A DNA stretch of 64,000 nucleotides from an uncultured Muribaculaceae bacterium (lineage in GTDB: Bacteria > Bacteroidota > Bacteroidia > Bacteroidales > Muribaculaceae): contig CAJTQV010000014.1 in the NCBI GenBank assembly GCA_910578385.1, forward strand, positions 19,041 to 83,040, given 5' to 3'. How positions within the stretch are numbered: position 1 is the stretch's first letter; each line of letters starts with the position of its first letter. A model generated the notes under the pieces. The model had not been told where the DNA came from. It saw only the letters and a list, made by a program, of their open reading frames with translations, and did not search any database. Below are positions 1-7,435 of the stretch, piece after piece. The position numbers were made by a program, and so were the translations under genes.

Positions 1-668
1 CTGTATTCCTTATCAAAAGATATGTCATTGATATTGTTAAGTCCCGAGAACACGCTCAATTGGGAGAAACGGCTGACGCCGGTCAACATCACAAGCCGGA
101 TATAGTCGGCACCACTCTTGAAATTGGAATAGAAAGCCGCCAGTTCATCACGGAAATAATCTGCCATTTTCTCATCATGCAGATTATTGACCAATGGCTT
201 GTCATACTCATCAACAAGAATCACGACCGGTTTTCCAGTCTTCTGAGCCGCACATCTTATTACATTGCTGAAACGCACGGACAGGCTGCCTGATATACGG
301 TCAACGCCATATGCCTCTTCCCATATCGACAGGTTATTATCGAGGACCTGATATAAGGATTCACAAGTCTTATACTTCTCGATATTGATATCAAGATACA
401 GGACCGGATAACTGTCCCATTCCCAGTCAATCGTATCGGCATAAAGTCCTTTAAAAAGGCTCCTCCTGCCCTCGAAAAAGCATTTTAGCGTAGACAGGAA
501 CAAGCTTTTACCAAAACGGCGCGGACGACCGAGAAACAGGTATTTCCCTCCGTTGATAATCTTCTCGATAAAACGTGTCTTATCAACATACAGATAGCCT
601 CCCTCTCTCAATCCGGAGAAAGACTGCTCACCTATCGGATATTTTATCTGTTCCTTACCATCGACCAT
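1..668 (-). CDS. AAA-ATPase-like protein of the DUF1703/PD-(D/E)XK group, 3' part missing
   Basis: The gene runs off the left edge; about 222 N-terminal residues are visible, starting MVDGKEQIKYPIGEQ. The sequence has the phrase YLYVDKT, a Walker A-like GRPRRFGKS near residues 48-56 and an acidic VDEYDKP (Walker B-like), the hallmarks of the AAA-ATPase_like family that is usually fused to a C-terminal PD-(D/E)XK nuclease domain. These proteins are very common and multi-copy in Bacteroidales; their role is unknown, with mobile or defence functions suggested. The C-terminal nuclease part lies outside the window, so it cannot be confirmed. A promoter and a hairpin lie just upstream. Confidence 0.85.
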   Translation of the reverse strand, partial: MVDGKEQIKYPIGEQSFSGLREGGYLYVDKTRFIEKIINGGKYLFLGRPRRFGKSLFLSTLKCFFEGRRSLFKGLYADTIDWEWDSYPVLYLDINIEKYKTCESLYQVLDNNLSIWEEAYGVDRISGSLSVRFSNVIRCAAQKTGKPVVILVDEYDKPLVNNLHDEKMADYFRDELAAFYSNFKSGADYIRLVMLTGVSRFSQLSVFSGLNNINDISFDKEY

Positions 669-693
669 AGCACAGGCAGTTGTTTATAATTAC

Positions 694-745
694 GGCCAAC
701 AATATGTTGGCCTTGCAAATATAACTATTTTTCCGGCAATGGCAA
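694..745 (-). promoter_or_regulatory. Promoter plus operator-like inverted repeat for the ATPase-like gene
   Basis: On the minus strand a -33 TTG (743-745), a 19-nt spacer and a -7 box TATATTTG (716-723) match the Bacteroidetes promoter pattern. A perfect 7-bp inverted repeat GGCCAAC/GTTGGCC with a 5-nt loop (694-712) covers the expected start site near 710. It could be an operator or a 5'-terminal mRNA hairpin. Confidence 0.6.
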
Positions 746-840
746 AAGCCCCGACCGCAAATCACATGAAATCATCTGAATAATAACCGGTAAAGACTAT
801 AGGCGCGGAGGTCTCCGGCTTGCGGTCACTACTAAAAAAC

Positions 841-873
841 ATAGGGTGTGTCTAAATTAATGACACACCCTAT
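841..873 (-). terminator. Rho-independent terminator of the first SusE/F-like gene
   Basis: A perfect 12-bp inverted repeat ATAGGGTGTGTC/GACACACCCTAT with a 9-nt loop lies 57 nt past the stop codon. On the minus strand it is followed directly by a T-run (GTTTTTTAG). Confidence 0.85.
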
Positions 874-929
874 GCTGTTGGTAAAATTGTAAGTAAGTGG
901 TTTAAACCATGTATCTTTCGAGTAACAGA

Positions 930-2678
930 TTAACGGTTCATAAACACCTTCTCGGTGCGGCCGCCCCGACGGACTATGTAGAGACCCGAAGCATCGGGAG
1001 CCACACGGACACCCTGAAGGTTATAATACTCAGTCTCGGCTTCATTATCGTCGGCTGTCACACCCTCTACACCGGCATGACCGTTGCCGTGGAGCCATAA
1101 TCTGTTTTCGTTGAGGTCAACTTTTATCTTCATGTCACCGGATTCCCAACCGGAAATCAACCAGTTACCCAATCCATTTTTAGTCAGACCTGTTTCAAAT
1201 TCTCCTATCTCAAGCCATTCGGCAGGAATCTCATCATGCCAGAAATCTTCGTATCCGGATCCTATGCTGTAGTCCGTCGTCCATGCACCGAGTTTCCAGA
1301 AAAATCGGAACTCAGGATTATCAACCATATGGAAAGTCCCCTCGAACACACCGGGTGAAGTAAGTTTCAGGGACAGGCTGTCATCGTTTATATCCCATCC
1401 CTGCGGTGTACCGACAAGATACAGATGCTCATACTCGACTTTATATAACTGGGTTGACACACTTGCAACTCCTGTTCCTAAATCGGCCAATACATAACAC
1501 ATACCTTCTCCCATAAAATCCATTTCAAAAGGCTTACCACCCTTGACCAACGGATAATAATTGAACGAATAGGATTCATCATAGTAGTCTTGCAGATCCG
1601 CATCTTCCGGAAGACCATAGCAGTTTTCGGGAGCAGGAGTCAGACTGTCTTCAGTTGATATGATTATAGACCCTTTCTTTCCAACAAACGTTGAGTAAGC
1701 ATACATGTTTGTATCGGAAAGATTTAGCCCCTGAATAGTCTTTTCATTATCTGTTTCTGTGATAATGTATATTGTCTCGCGGTCCAGCGGAGACAGTGGC
1801 GCCCACTTGGAACTCATGGTCACAGATGAAATATTTGACCATGAATAACCGGGCCATGAAAAAGCCGCCCTCACGGTGGCTATGCCTTTCGTATTCCAGT
1901 CTTTCATTCTGAAAGCACTCACACCATCAATTTTGCTTGACGACTGAATCTCAAAATTAGCGCACGAGACATATATATCACCCTTGGAATCATGGGAAGT
2001 AGTGAGGTAGAACTCCGGATAATCGGCTCCCCAGAATTTTTCCTGGCCATTGGAATAGATAGTGTACAACTTGAATTCCGATGCTCCGGCAGGTATTACC
2101 ACATCCCTCTGGGTGTCCATACCAGTGAGATACATCTCGACTTCTCCCAACGCCAAAGCCCCATTCGTATTGCCGTCTTCAGGCACCTGCCATGAATTGA
2201 AGTCTCCGATAAGATATACCCTTGTAGGATGAGCAGGAGGTTCCGGCTGGTTGTAACCGGTGAGAGTTATTGCCTTCTCTTTCCAGCTCACAGATACGTC
2301 AAGTTTGCCACCCTTCCAATTTGAAACGGCAAGGTCTCTGGAAAAGGCATCTACAATTGATGTCACGAATTCGACTCCATCGAACATGGGCACAGCTTCA
2401 GACAAGTGTGAACCGTAAGTGAAATTATAATCACTGTTCTCGAATTTTGCATAAACTCTGAGTGCGAGATCTCCTGCAGAAATATCGAACGAGCCGGTGT
2501 AGACACCATCTCCATCCGCGTCGGTCAACGGGTATTCCGGTCCTCCTTCGGAAGGATAAACCACGTCGGCACCCGACAATGTGCCCACAAGATACAGAGT
2601 CTCGGGAACGGGATCGGCCGTCTGTGCGGCAGATCCGAGTGCGCACACGGCACAAATTGTAAGTAGTAGTTTTCTCAT
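930..2678 (-). CDS. Secreted SusE/SusF-like carbohydrate-binding protein with C-terminal sorting tail (paralogue 1)
   Basis: 582 residues. An N-terminal signal peptide (MRKLLLTICAVCALG...AAQ) lacks a lipobox cysteine, unlike true SusE/SusF lipoproteins. Repeated beta-sandwich modules start with LYLVGTLSG (about 28), YLIGDFNSW (about 151) and LYLVGTPQGW (about 420), the pattern of SusE/SusF and CBM48-like starch-binding modules. The last 35 residues (YYNLQGVRVAPDASGLYIVR...) look like a type IX secretion sorting tail. Likely a secreted or surface-attached glycan-binding protein; the ligand is not readable from sequence. It is paralogous to the next upstream gene, with near-identical first and last segments. 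The structured RNA at 2717-3038 lies 38 nt upstream of its start and no other promoter is seen between them, so that RNA may be its leader. Confidence 0.8.
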   Translation of the reverse strand: MRKLLLTICAVCALGSAAQTADPVPETLYLVGTLSGADVVYPSEGGPEYPLTDADGDGVYTGSFDISAGDLALRVYAKFENSDYNFTYGSHLSEAVPMFDGVEFVTSIVDAFSRDLAVSNWKGGKLDVSVSWKEKAITLTGYNQPEPPAHPTRVYLIGDFNSWQVPEDGNTNGALALGEVEMYLTGMDTQRDVVIPAGASEFKLYTIYSNGQEKFWGADYPEFYLTTSHDSKGDIYVSCANFEIQSSSKIDGVSAFRMKDWNTKGIATVRAAFSWPGYSWSNISSVTMSSKWAPLSPLDRETIYIITETDNEKTIQGLNLSDTNMYAYSTFVGKKGSIIISTEDSLTPAPENCYGLPEDADLQDYYDESYSFNYYPLVKGGKPFEMDFMGEGMCYVLADLGTGVASVSTQLYKVEYEHLYLVGTPQGWDINDDSLSLKLTSPGVFEGTFHMVDNPEFRFFWKLGAWTTDYSIGSGYEDFWHDEIPAEWLEIGEFETGLTKNGLGNWLISGWESGDMKIKVDLNENRLWLHGNGHAGVEGVTADDNEAETEYYNLQGVRVAPDASGLYIVRRGGRTEKVFMNR

Positions 2679-2716
2679 CTGTTGTTATTATTTGGTTATA
2701 TGTAAGTCTTTTGCAT

Positions 2717-3038
2717 AAAAAATGCGCGAGGTTCCATACCTGTTGACCGTTCTGCAACCGGAGGCTCTGGTATGCCCATCTCAGCAGAACGGACAACGCA
2801 GAGGCCTCACGCAGAATATGCAAAGCAACCCGTGGCCGACGTTCGCACGCAGACCCGGGACATTCACACATATCCACAGGGCATCTACCGTTGCCACATC
2901 CTTGACTGAGATTGAAAATTTACCAGATTTCCGATTGTCAAGAATAGCGTCGGGTAAACGCATTCACTTTAAATGCACAGCAACTCCTCGCTGTGACAAC
3001 CCTCCCTCACGCCTCAGCAGAGGCCTCCGGGCGGTCTG
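2717..3038 (-). ncRNA. Structured RNA, copy A (candidate leader/attenuator or free ncRNA, unnamed class)
   Basis: Homologous to 19911-20217 (minus). Helices, in plus coordinates, 5' to 3' on the RNA: small stem 2947-2961 (GCGT/ACGC); CTTGAC/GTCAAG 2937-2942 with 2901-2906; GGATATG/CATATTC 2869-2875 with 2814-2820, enclosing a long hairpin 2829-2859 capped by the GNRA loop GCGA; closing stem CGTGAGG 2805-2811 with CCTCGCG 2725-2731. Inside the closing stem, a 14-nt helix 2784-2797 with 2742-2755 (one mismatch) interleaves with CTCTG 2799-2803 and CAGAG 2765-2769, a pseudoknot order. A U-run (2717-2722) follows. Pairing is conserved between copies although two helices differ in sequence. The 5' third (2962-3038) is poorly conserved apart from CAGACCG at the start. 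The ends are inferred. Confidence 0.75.
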
Positions 3039-3043
3039 AGCCA

Positions 3044-3074
3044 CAAAGTTATAAATACTTTCTGACTTACACAA
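3044..3074 (-). promoter_or_regulatory. Promoter of structured RNA copy A
   Basis: On the minus strand: TTG (3072-3074, within TTTG 3072-3075), 20-nt spacer, TAACTTTG (3044-3051). The predicted start is near 3038, at the conserved CAGACCG. The promoter of copy B at 20223-20253 has the same -7 box, spacing and start-site sequence. Confidence 0.8.
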
Positions 3075-3171
3075 ACTTACAAGTATTTTTTTGAAATTAC
3101 CTGAATAATAACAGTTACTTAAAGGATACTGCAGCGGCACGTCTCCCGCTTGGGGTTACTACTAAGAACAA

Positions 3172-3204
3172 AGAGGCTGCCTAAACTTGTTAGACAGCCC
3201 CTCT
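3172..3204 (-). terminator. Terminator of the second SusE/F-like gene
   Basis: An imperfect inverted repeat (AGAGGCTGCCTAA against TTAGACAGCCCCTCT, 2-nt bulge and one mismatch) lies 57 nt past the stop of the gene ending at 3261. It sits in the same relative place as the hairpin at 841-873, and the flanking sequence resembles 780-840, so this region belongs to the duplicated unit. Confidence 0.65.
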
Positions 3205-3260
3205 GCAATTGGTAAAGTTATAAGTAAGTGGTTTAAACCATGTATCTTTCGAGTAACAGA

Positions 3261-4985
3261 TTAACGGTTCATAAACACCTTCTCTGTGCGGCCGCCCCGA
3301 CGGACTATGTAGAGACCCGAAGCATCGGGAGCCACACGGACACCCTGAAGGTTATAATACTCTACCTCGGCTTCACTATCGTCGGCTGTCACACCCTCTA
3401 CACCGGCGTGACCGTTGCCCTTCAGGTAAAGTTTCCATGCGTTAAGGTCAACCTTGATCTGCATGTCTCCTTCCTCCCAGTCCTGCACAACCCAGTTACC
3501 CAGGCCATGATTCACTATATCAGTCACATTCCAGTCATCCTCATTGACGTAGACATAAACCTCACTGAAGTCGTCCAGACTTGCTCCAAAGCAATTCTCC
3601 GAGGTCCACGCTCCGAGAGTATGGAAGAAACGGAAATTCGGGTCGTCAACCATATGTACAGTACCCTCAAACACACCCGGCTCAGTCGGTTTCAGAACGA
3701 TGGAACCGTCGCTTACACTCCAACCTTGAGGCGAACCGACAAGGTAAATCTCCTCCAGGGAATCATAGGCAGGCTCGGTTAACTCTGCATTGACATCGAC
3801 AACGCCTATACCAAGATTAACAAAGACGTTGAGATAACCTTTCCCTTTGAAAGAGTATGAGAAGGGCTTACCACCTTTGACAAGTGAAACCTGCTTATTG
3901 ACACCATCATCCTCCAACAGGGTTGAAAGATCTATATCCTGTGCCACACCGTAGCAGTTTTCAGGAGCCGGGGTCAGACTGTTCTCAGTTGTGATTATCA
4001 CACTGCAGTCCTTGCCACCGGCTCCGGTCATTATACTCATATAACATTCCGCGGCATTCCACCCTTTTATCATCTTCTCGCCATCCATTTCCTGAATAAC
4101 ATACACTGTCGCGTCGGCGAAGGGTGAGTCGGGAGCATCTGCTGAATTTACGAATATATTTGGAGCTCCTTCGTATGGTATGGAAACAGAAACCTTAAGC
4201 TCACCACCATGCCAGTTAGAGATCTTTATGGAATTGTCATCAGAAGCAGTCGAGTTGATCAATGTCATATATGCGCCCGATTCACGAAGTTCACCCGCTG
4301 TGTCCTTCCAGGTGCTGAGCCAGAACTCAGGATAGTCAACACCCAGATATGAGCCGGCCTCATTGTTGTCGAGTTTATAGATTTTAAACTCACGCGCACC
4401 TGACGGAACCCCAACGGTGGCAAAATAGTTAGCCCCGGACATATTTGTTTCCGGCTCACCAAGCGATAACGCTCCGTTGGCATTGTCGGCCGTGGGAAGT
4501 GCCCACGAGTTGAAGTCTCCGATCAGCCACAGCTGCGAAGCCTCGGGTGCCTCGGGCTGATCAGGTCCGGCAAGGGTTATCTCCATGGTATTCCAGTTGA
4601 TCGAAATCGAGAGAGTACCACCATTCCAGTTTGTTACGGAGAAATTGGCTCCGTTCAGTACCACAGCGCTTGTGTACTCGACATTTGAATATAACGGATA
4701 GCCGCCGGAGCTGTAGGTTCCGTAAGAAGAATCATCCCAGTCTCCATCCGCGCTTGTGAAGAATTTGAATTGAAGCGTACCGGCGGGAACCTCAAGGTCA
4801 CGCGTGTAGATACCGTCGCCGTCAGGGTCGGTCATCGTAATATCCGTGCCACCGGCGAGAGGAGTAGTCCAGGGTATCTCCTGGAAAGTACCCACAAGAT
4901 AAATGGTTTCGGGAGCCGGCTCTGTTGTCTGAGCCACTGCTCCGAGTGCGCACACGGCGCACATTGTAAGTAGTAGTTTTCTCAT
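3261..4985 (-). CDS. Secreted SusE/SusF-like carbohydrate-binding protein with C-terminal sorting tail (paralogue 2)
   Basis: 574 residues, same architecture as the gene at 930-2678: signal peptide MRKLLLTMCAVCALG, modules starting IYLVGTFQE (about 28), LWLIGDFNSW (about 152) and IYLVGSPQGW (about 415), and the same sorting tail ending RTEKVFMNR. The first 25 and last 45 residues are nearly identical to paralogue 1, also at DNA level, whereas the middle is clearly diverged. This points to a tandem duplication with continued exchange at the ends or selection on the export signals. It has its own promoter (5059-5089) and no structured-RNA leader, unlike paralogue 1. Ligand unknown; surface glycan binding is the family-based guess. 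Confidence 0.8.
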   Translation of the reverse strand: MRKLLLTMCAVCALGAVAQTTEPAPETIYLVGTFQEIPWTTPLAGGTDITMTDPDGDGIYTRDLEVPAGTLQFKFFTSADGDWDDSSYGTYSSGGYPLYSNVEYTSAVVLNGANFSVTNWNGGTLSISINWNTMEITLAGPDQPEAPEASQLWLIGDFNSWALPTADNANGALSLGEPETNMSGANYFATVGVPSGAREFKIYKLDNNEAGSYLGVDYPEFWLSTWKDTAGELRESGAYMTLINSTASDDNSIKISNWHGGELKVSVSIPYEGAPNIFVNSADAPDSPFADATVYVIQEMDGEKMIKGWNAAECYMSIMTGAGGKDCSVIITTENSLTPAPENCYGVAQDIDLSTLLEDDGVNKQVSLVKGGKPFSYSFKGKGYLNVFVNLGIGVVDVNAELTEPAYDSLEEIYLVGSPQGWSVSDGSIVLKPTEPGVFEGTVHMVDDPNFRFFHTLGAWTSENCFGASLDDFSEVYVYVNEDDWNVTDIVNHGLGNWVVQDWEEGDMQIKVDLNAWKLYLKGNGHAGVEGVTADDSEAEVEYYNLQGVRVAPDASGLYIVRRGGRTEKVFMNR

Positions 4986-5058
4986 GTGTTGTTATTATTG
5001 TTAGTAATGATTATGCAAGTCAATATGTCCGACAAAGGGCAATTATTGGTTTGGCCTG

Positions 5059-5089
5059 CAAAATTAACCTAAAAATAATCCTAATCCAA
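5059..5089 (-). promoter_or_regulatory. Promoter of the paralogue 2 gene
   Basis: Minus strand: TTG (5087-5089, within TTTGGATT), 20-nt spacer, TAATTTTG (5059-5066). Predicted start near 5053, giving a leader of about 67 nt. Confidence 0.75.
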
Positions 5090-5101
5090 AAAAACGGAGG
5101 A

Positions 5102-5125
5102 ATTTTTGGATTACAATCCAAAAAT
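5102..5125. repeat. Inverted repeat upstream of the paralogue 2 promoter
   Basis: ATTTTTGGA (5102-5110), six nt, TCCAAAAAT (5117-5125); a third TCCAAAAA copy lies at 5086-5093 and overlaps the -33 box. It could be a regulator-binding site in the divergent region 4986-5411. The rest of that 426-bp gap holds two promoters and no visible gene. Confidence 0.45.
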
Positions 5126-5272
5126 CAGGCCATGTGCAGGGAGTAGAGGTATTGTTATAGACATAAATCTTCTTGCGACGCAGACGGCCGGGAATCACCA
5201 AAGAAGCGTTTAGCTGCTACTGCACATTTGCCACTATCCGGGCCGGTGGGACAGTTTCACTATTTTTGGGTA

Positions 5273-5303
5273 TTGACCGGAGGACAGATGTGTTGTAATT
5301 TTG
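5273..5303 (+). promoter_or_regulatory. Promoter of the haem (hmu-type) operon
   Basis: TTG (5273-5275), 20-nt spacer, TAATTTTG (5296-5303); predicted start near 5310, leader about 100 nt. I could not identify a convincing Fur box by eye. Confidence 0.75.
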
Positions 5304-5411
5304 CACCGTCAAACTGACAACAAGCTCTCTCCGCATTTTTATCCCGCCGGAGTTTTCCGCATTAAGCTCCGGCTCAACTTTTTCGAACTGTAACCCGAAT
5401 CAAAGAAACGC

Positions 5412-6941
5412 ATGGCAAAAAGAACCAAGTGGCAGGCATTCCACAGGTGGGCAGGTCTCCTGTTCGCAATCTTTCTGCTTATTTTCTGTGTGTCGGGTAT
5501 CATTCTGAACCACCGCGACCTGTTCGCCGGCTGCAACGTCAGCCGCTCGCTCCTCCCCTCCTCATATCATATCGAGAACTTCAACAACGGCTCTGTAAAA
5601 GGCACCATCGCGCTCGGCGCAGATTCGATTGTGGCATATGGCTGCAACGGCGCATGGCTCACCGACAGAAGATTCTCGCAGTTCTCCGACTTCAACAGCG
5701 GACTCCCCACAGGAGCCGACCGTCGAAACATAAGGGGCATCGTCCGCAGCAACGACGGCTCTCTCTGGTGCGCCGCTCAATTCGGCCTCTTCCGTCTTGA
5801 CAATGGCTCATGGAGACCGGTTGAGTTAGACGGCAACACCGAGCGGCTCAGCGACATAACCCTCTCGCCCGACAGCACCTCCGTGACCGTACTTACACGC
5901 AGCGCGATCTATCAGGTCGATGCCGAAGGACATTCCCGACGAATCGAACTCGCTCAGGCTGAGGGGCATTCGGAGAAAGTCTCTCTGTTCAAGACCATCT
6001 GGCTGCTCCACAGCGGTGAGCTCTTCGGAATTGCAGGCAAGATTGTTGTGGATATTGTGGCAATTGTCATTATCATTCTCTCGATAACGGGAATAATAAT
6101 CTTCATATTACCCTATTCAATCAGACGCGCCGCCCGGCGATCTCTACAGGTAAAAACGCGCCGGCTCAGCTCGTCGCTCAAATGGAATGTCCACTGGCAT
6201 GACCGCTTCGGCTACTGGCTGCTGGTTCTCACTCTCCTTATTGCTGTGACAGGCATGTGTCTGCGTCCGCCGCTGATGATACCGTTCGTCCTGACAAAGA
6301 CGGCACCTCTCCCCGGCTCCACGCTCGACAACCCGAACCCCTGGCACGACCGCATGAGGGCAATACGCTTCGACAGCGCGGCCGACCGCTGGCTGATTTC
6401 CACCTCCGACGGGTTCATCTCAGCCGACCGCAATTTCAGCCACGCCCCGGTTGCCATCGATGCAGCCAAGACTCCCCCGGTAAGCCCGATGGGTGTCAAC
6501 GTATTCGAGGCGGACGGCACAGGCAACTGGATAGTCGGTTCCTTCAGCGGACTCTTCAGCTGGAACCCGGCAACCGGCGATGTGACCGACATGACAACCG
6601 GCAAACCCTACGAGCGCAAACGAGGCTCGCGACCGGTAGCTTCAACAATGGTAGCCGGCTATTCCTCCGACCTTGACACCCCGGATGCAGTGGTGTTCGA
6701 TTACTCCAAGGGTGCCGACATAACCGGTGCGGACCGGGCGCTTCTCTCCTCGCAACCGATGTCGCTGTGGAACACGGCTCTTGAGCTCCACGTGGGCCGC
6801 TGTTACAATCCGTTCCTCGGCCCCCTCTCGGACCTCTTCGTCTTCCTCGCGGGACTGTTGCTTACGCTTATACTCATTTCGGGGTATATCGTACACCGTC
6901 GCGCACGAAATAAGAAATTAACCCAAACAAAACATCAATAA
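5412..6941 (+). CDS. PepSY-associated membrane protein heading the haem operon
   Basis: 509 residues. The N-terminus (residues about 7-33: WQAFHRWAGLLFAIFLL... then SGIILNHRD) is the PepSY-associated TM segment with its typical HRW and histidine. Further membrane helices lie near residues 213-240, 265-285 and 480-500. Two soluble regions look like beta-propeller or sensor-like segments (SNDGSLWCAAQFGLF, VGSFSGLFSWNP). PepSY-TM proteins often accompany TonB receptors for iron compounds and may act in ferric or haem reduction. Here the gene is 11 nt upstream of a lipoprotein gene and in operon with HmuR/HmuS-type genes, which supports a role in haem-iron uptake. The exact activity is unknown. 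Confidence 0.8.
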   Translation: MAKRTKWQAFHRWAGLLFAIFLLIFCVSGIILNHRDLFAGCNVSRSLLPSSYHIENFNNGSVKGTIALGADSIVAYGCNGAWLTDRRFSQFSDFNSGLPTGADRRNIRGIVRSNDGSLWCAAQFGLFRLDNGSWRPVELDGNTERLSDITLSPDSTSVTVLTRSAIYQVDAEGHSRRIELAQAEGHSEKVSLFKTIWLLHSGELFGIAGKIVVDIVAIVIIILSITGIIIFILPYSIRRAARRSLQVKTRRLSSSLKWNVHWHDRFGYWLLVLTLLIAVTGMCLRPPLMIPFVLTKTAPLPGSTLDNPNPWHDRMRAIRFDSAADRWLISTSDGFISADRNFSHAPVAIDAAKTPPVSPMGVNVFEADGTGNWIVGSFSGLFSWNPATGDVTDMTTGKPYERKRGSRPVASTMVAGYSSDLDTPDAVVFDYSKGADITGADRALLSSQPMSLWNTALELHVGRCYNPFLGPLSDLFVFLAGLLLTLILISGYIVHRRARNKKLTQTKHQ

Positions 6942-6952
6942 CACTACACAAC

Positions 6953-7426
6953 ATGAAAGCAATCAAACTTCTTTCAGCCATGATGATCATGGCATTCGGT
7001 CTCTTCGGTTTCTCATCTTGCTCTGACGACAAGGACGAGCCTGCAACCCCCGCCGCACGCAGCATCGCCGGCACTTACGAGGGCGACATGACCTGCTCCG
7101 TAATGGGCAGCGAGGATGTGTTCGAGGACGTGACTTTCACTGTAACTGCAGTTGACGACTCGAAGGTTAACATCACACTCCCCTCATTCGGCAATCCTCC
7201 GATGCAGCTCCCCGAAATCGTTGTCGAGAATCTCTCTGTATCAGGTTCAGACGGCACATACAGCATTCCCGAGACTGTAAGCGAGGGTACTCTTGAAAAC
7301 GGCAAGGCTTACAAGGTCACTCTCACCGGTGCATATGCCGGCGACCAGCTCACAATCAACTTCAACCTGCAGTATGGCGCTATGCCGATGCCTATGATCT
7401 GCTCGTTCACAGCACCTAAAAAATAA
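6953..7426 (+). CDS. Calycin-like lipoprotein of the haem locus
   Basis: 157 residues. Lipoprotein signal with lipobox FSSC (Cys about 23) followed by an acidic SDDKDE stretch, typical of Bacteroidetes surface-exported lipoproteins. The rest is a small all-beta domain (SIAGTYEGDMTCSV... to the C-terminus) of the type annotated as calycin-like in Bacteroidales haem loci. It takes the place that the haem-binding lipoprotein HmuY has in P. gingivalis, but I cannot show homology to HmuY. Likely role: surface or periplasmic haem binding, or a co-factor of the receptor encoded 9 nt downstream. Confident on lipoprotein, moderate on function. Confidence 0.75.
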   Translation: MKAIKLLSAMMIMAFGLFGFSSCSDDKDEPATPAARSIAGTYEGDMTCSVMGSEDVFEDVTFTVTAVDDSKVNITLPSFGNPPMQLPEIVVENLSVSGSDGTYSIPETVSEGTLENGKAYKVTLTGAYAGDQLTINFNLQYGAMPMPMICSFTAPKK

Positions 7427-7435
7427 GACAGACAG

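Noticed and set aside
2431..2877. 148-codon minus-strand frame through RNA copy A
   Set aside because: It runs across the conserved helices and the start of a real gene in another frame; conservation between the copies is structural, not codon-based.
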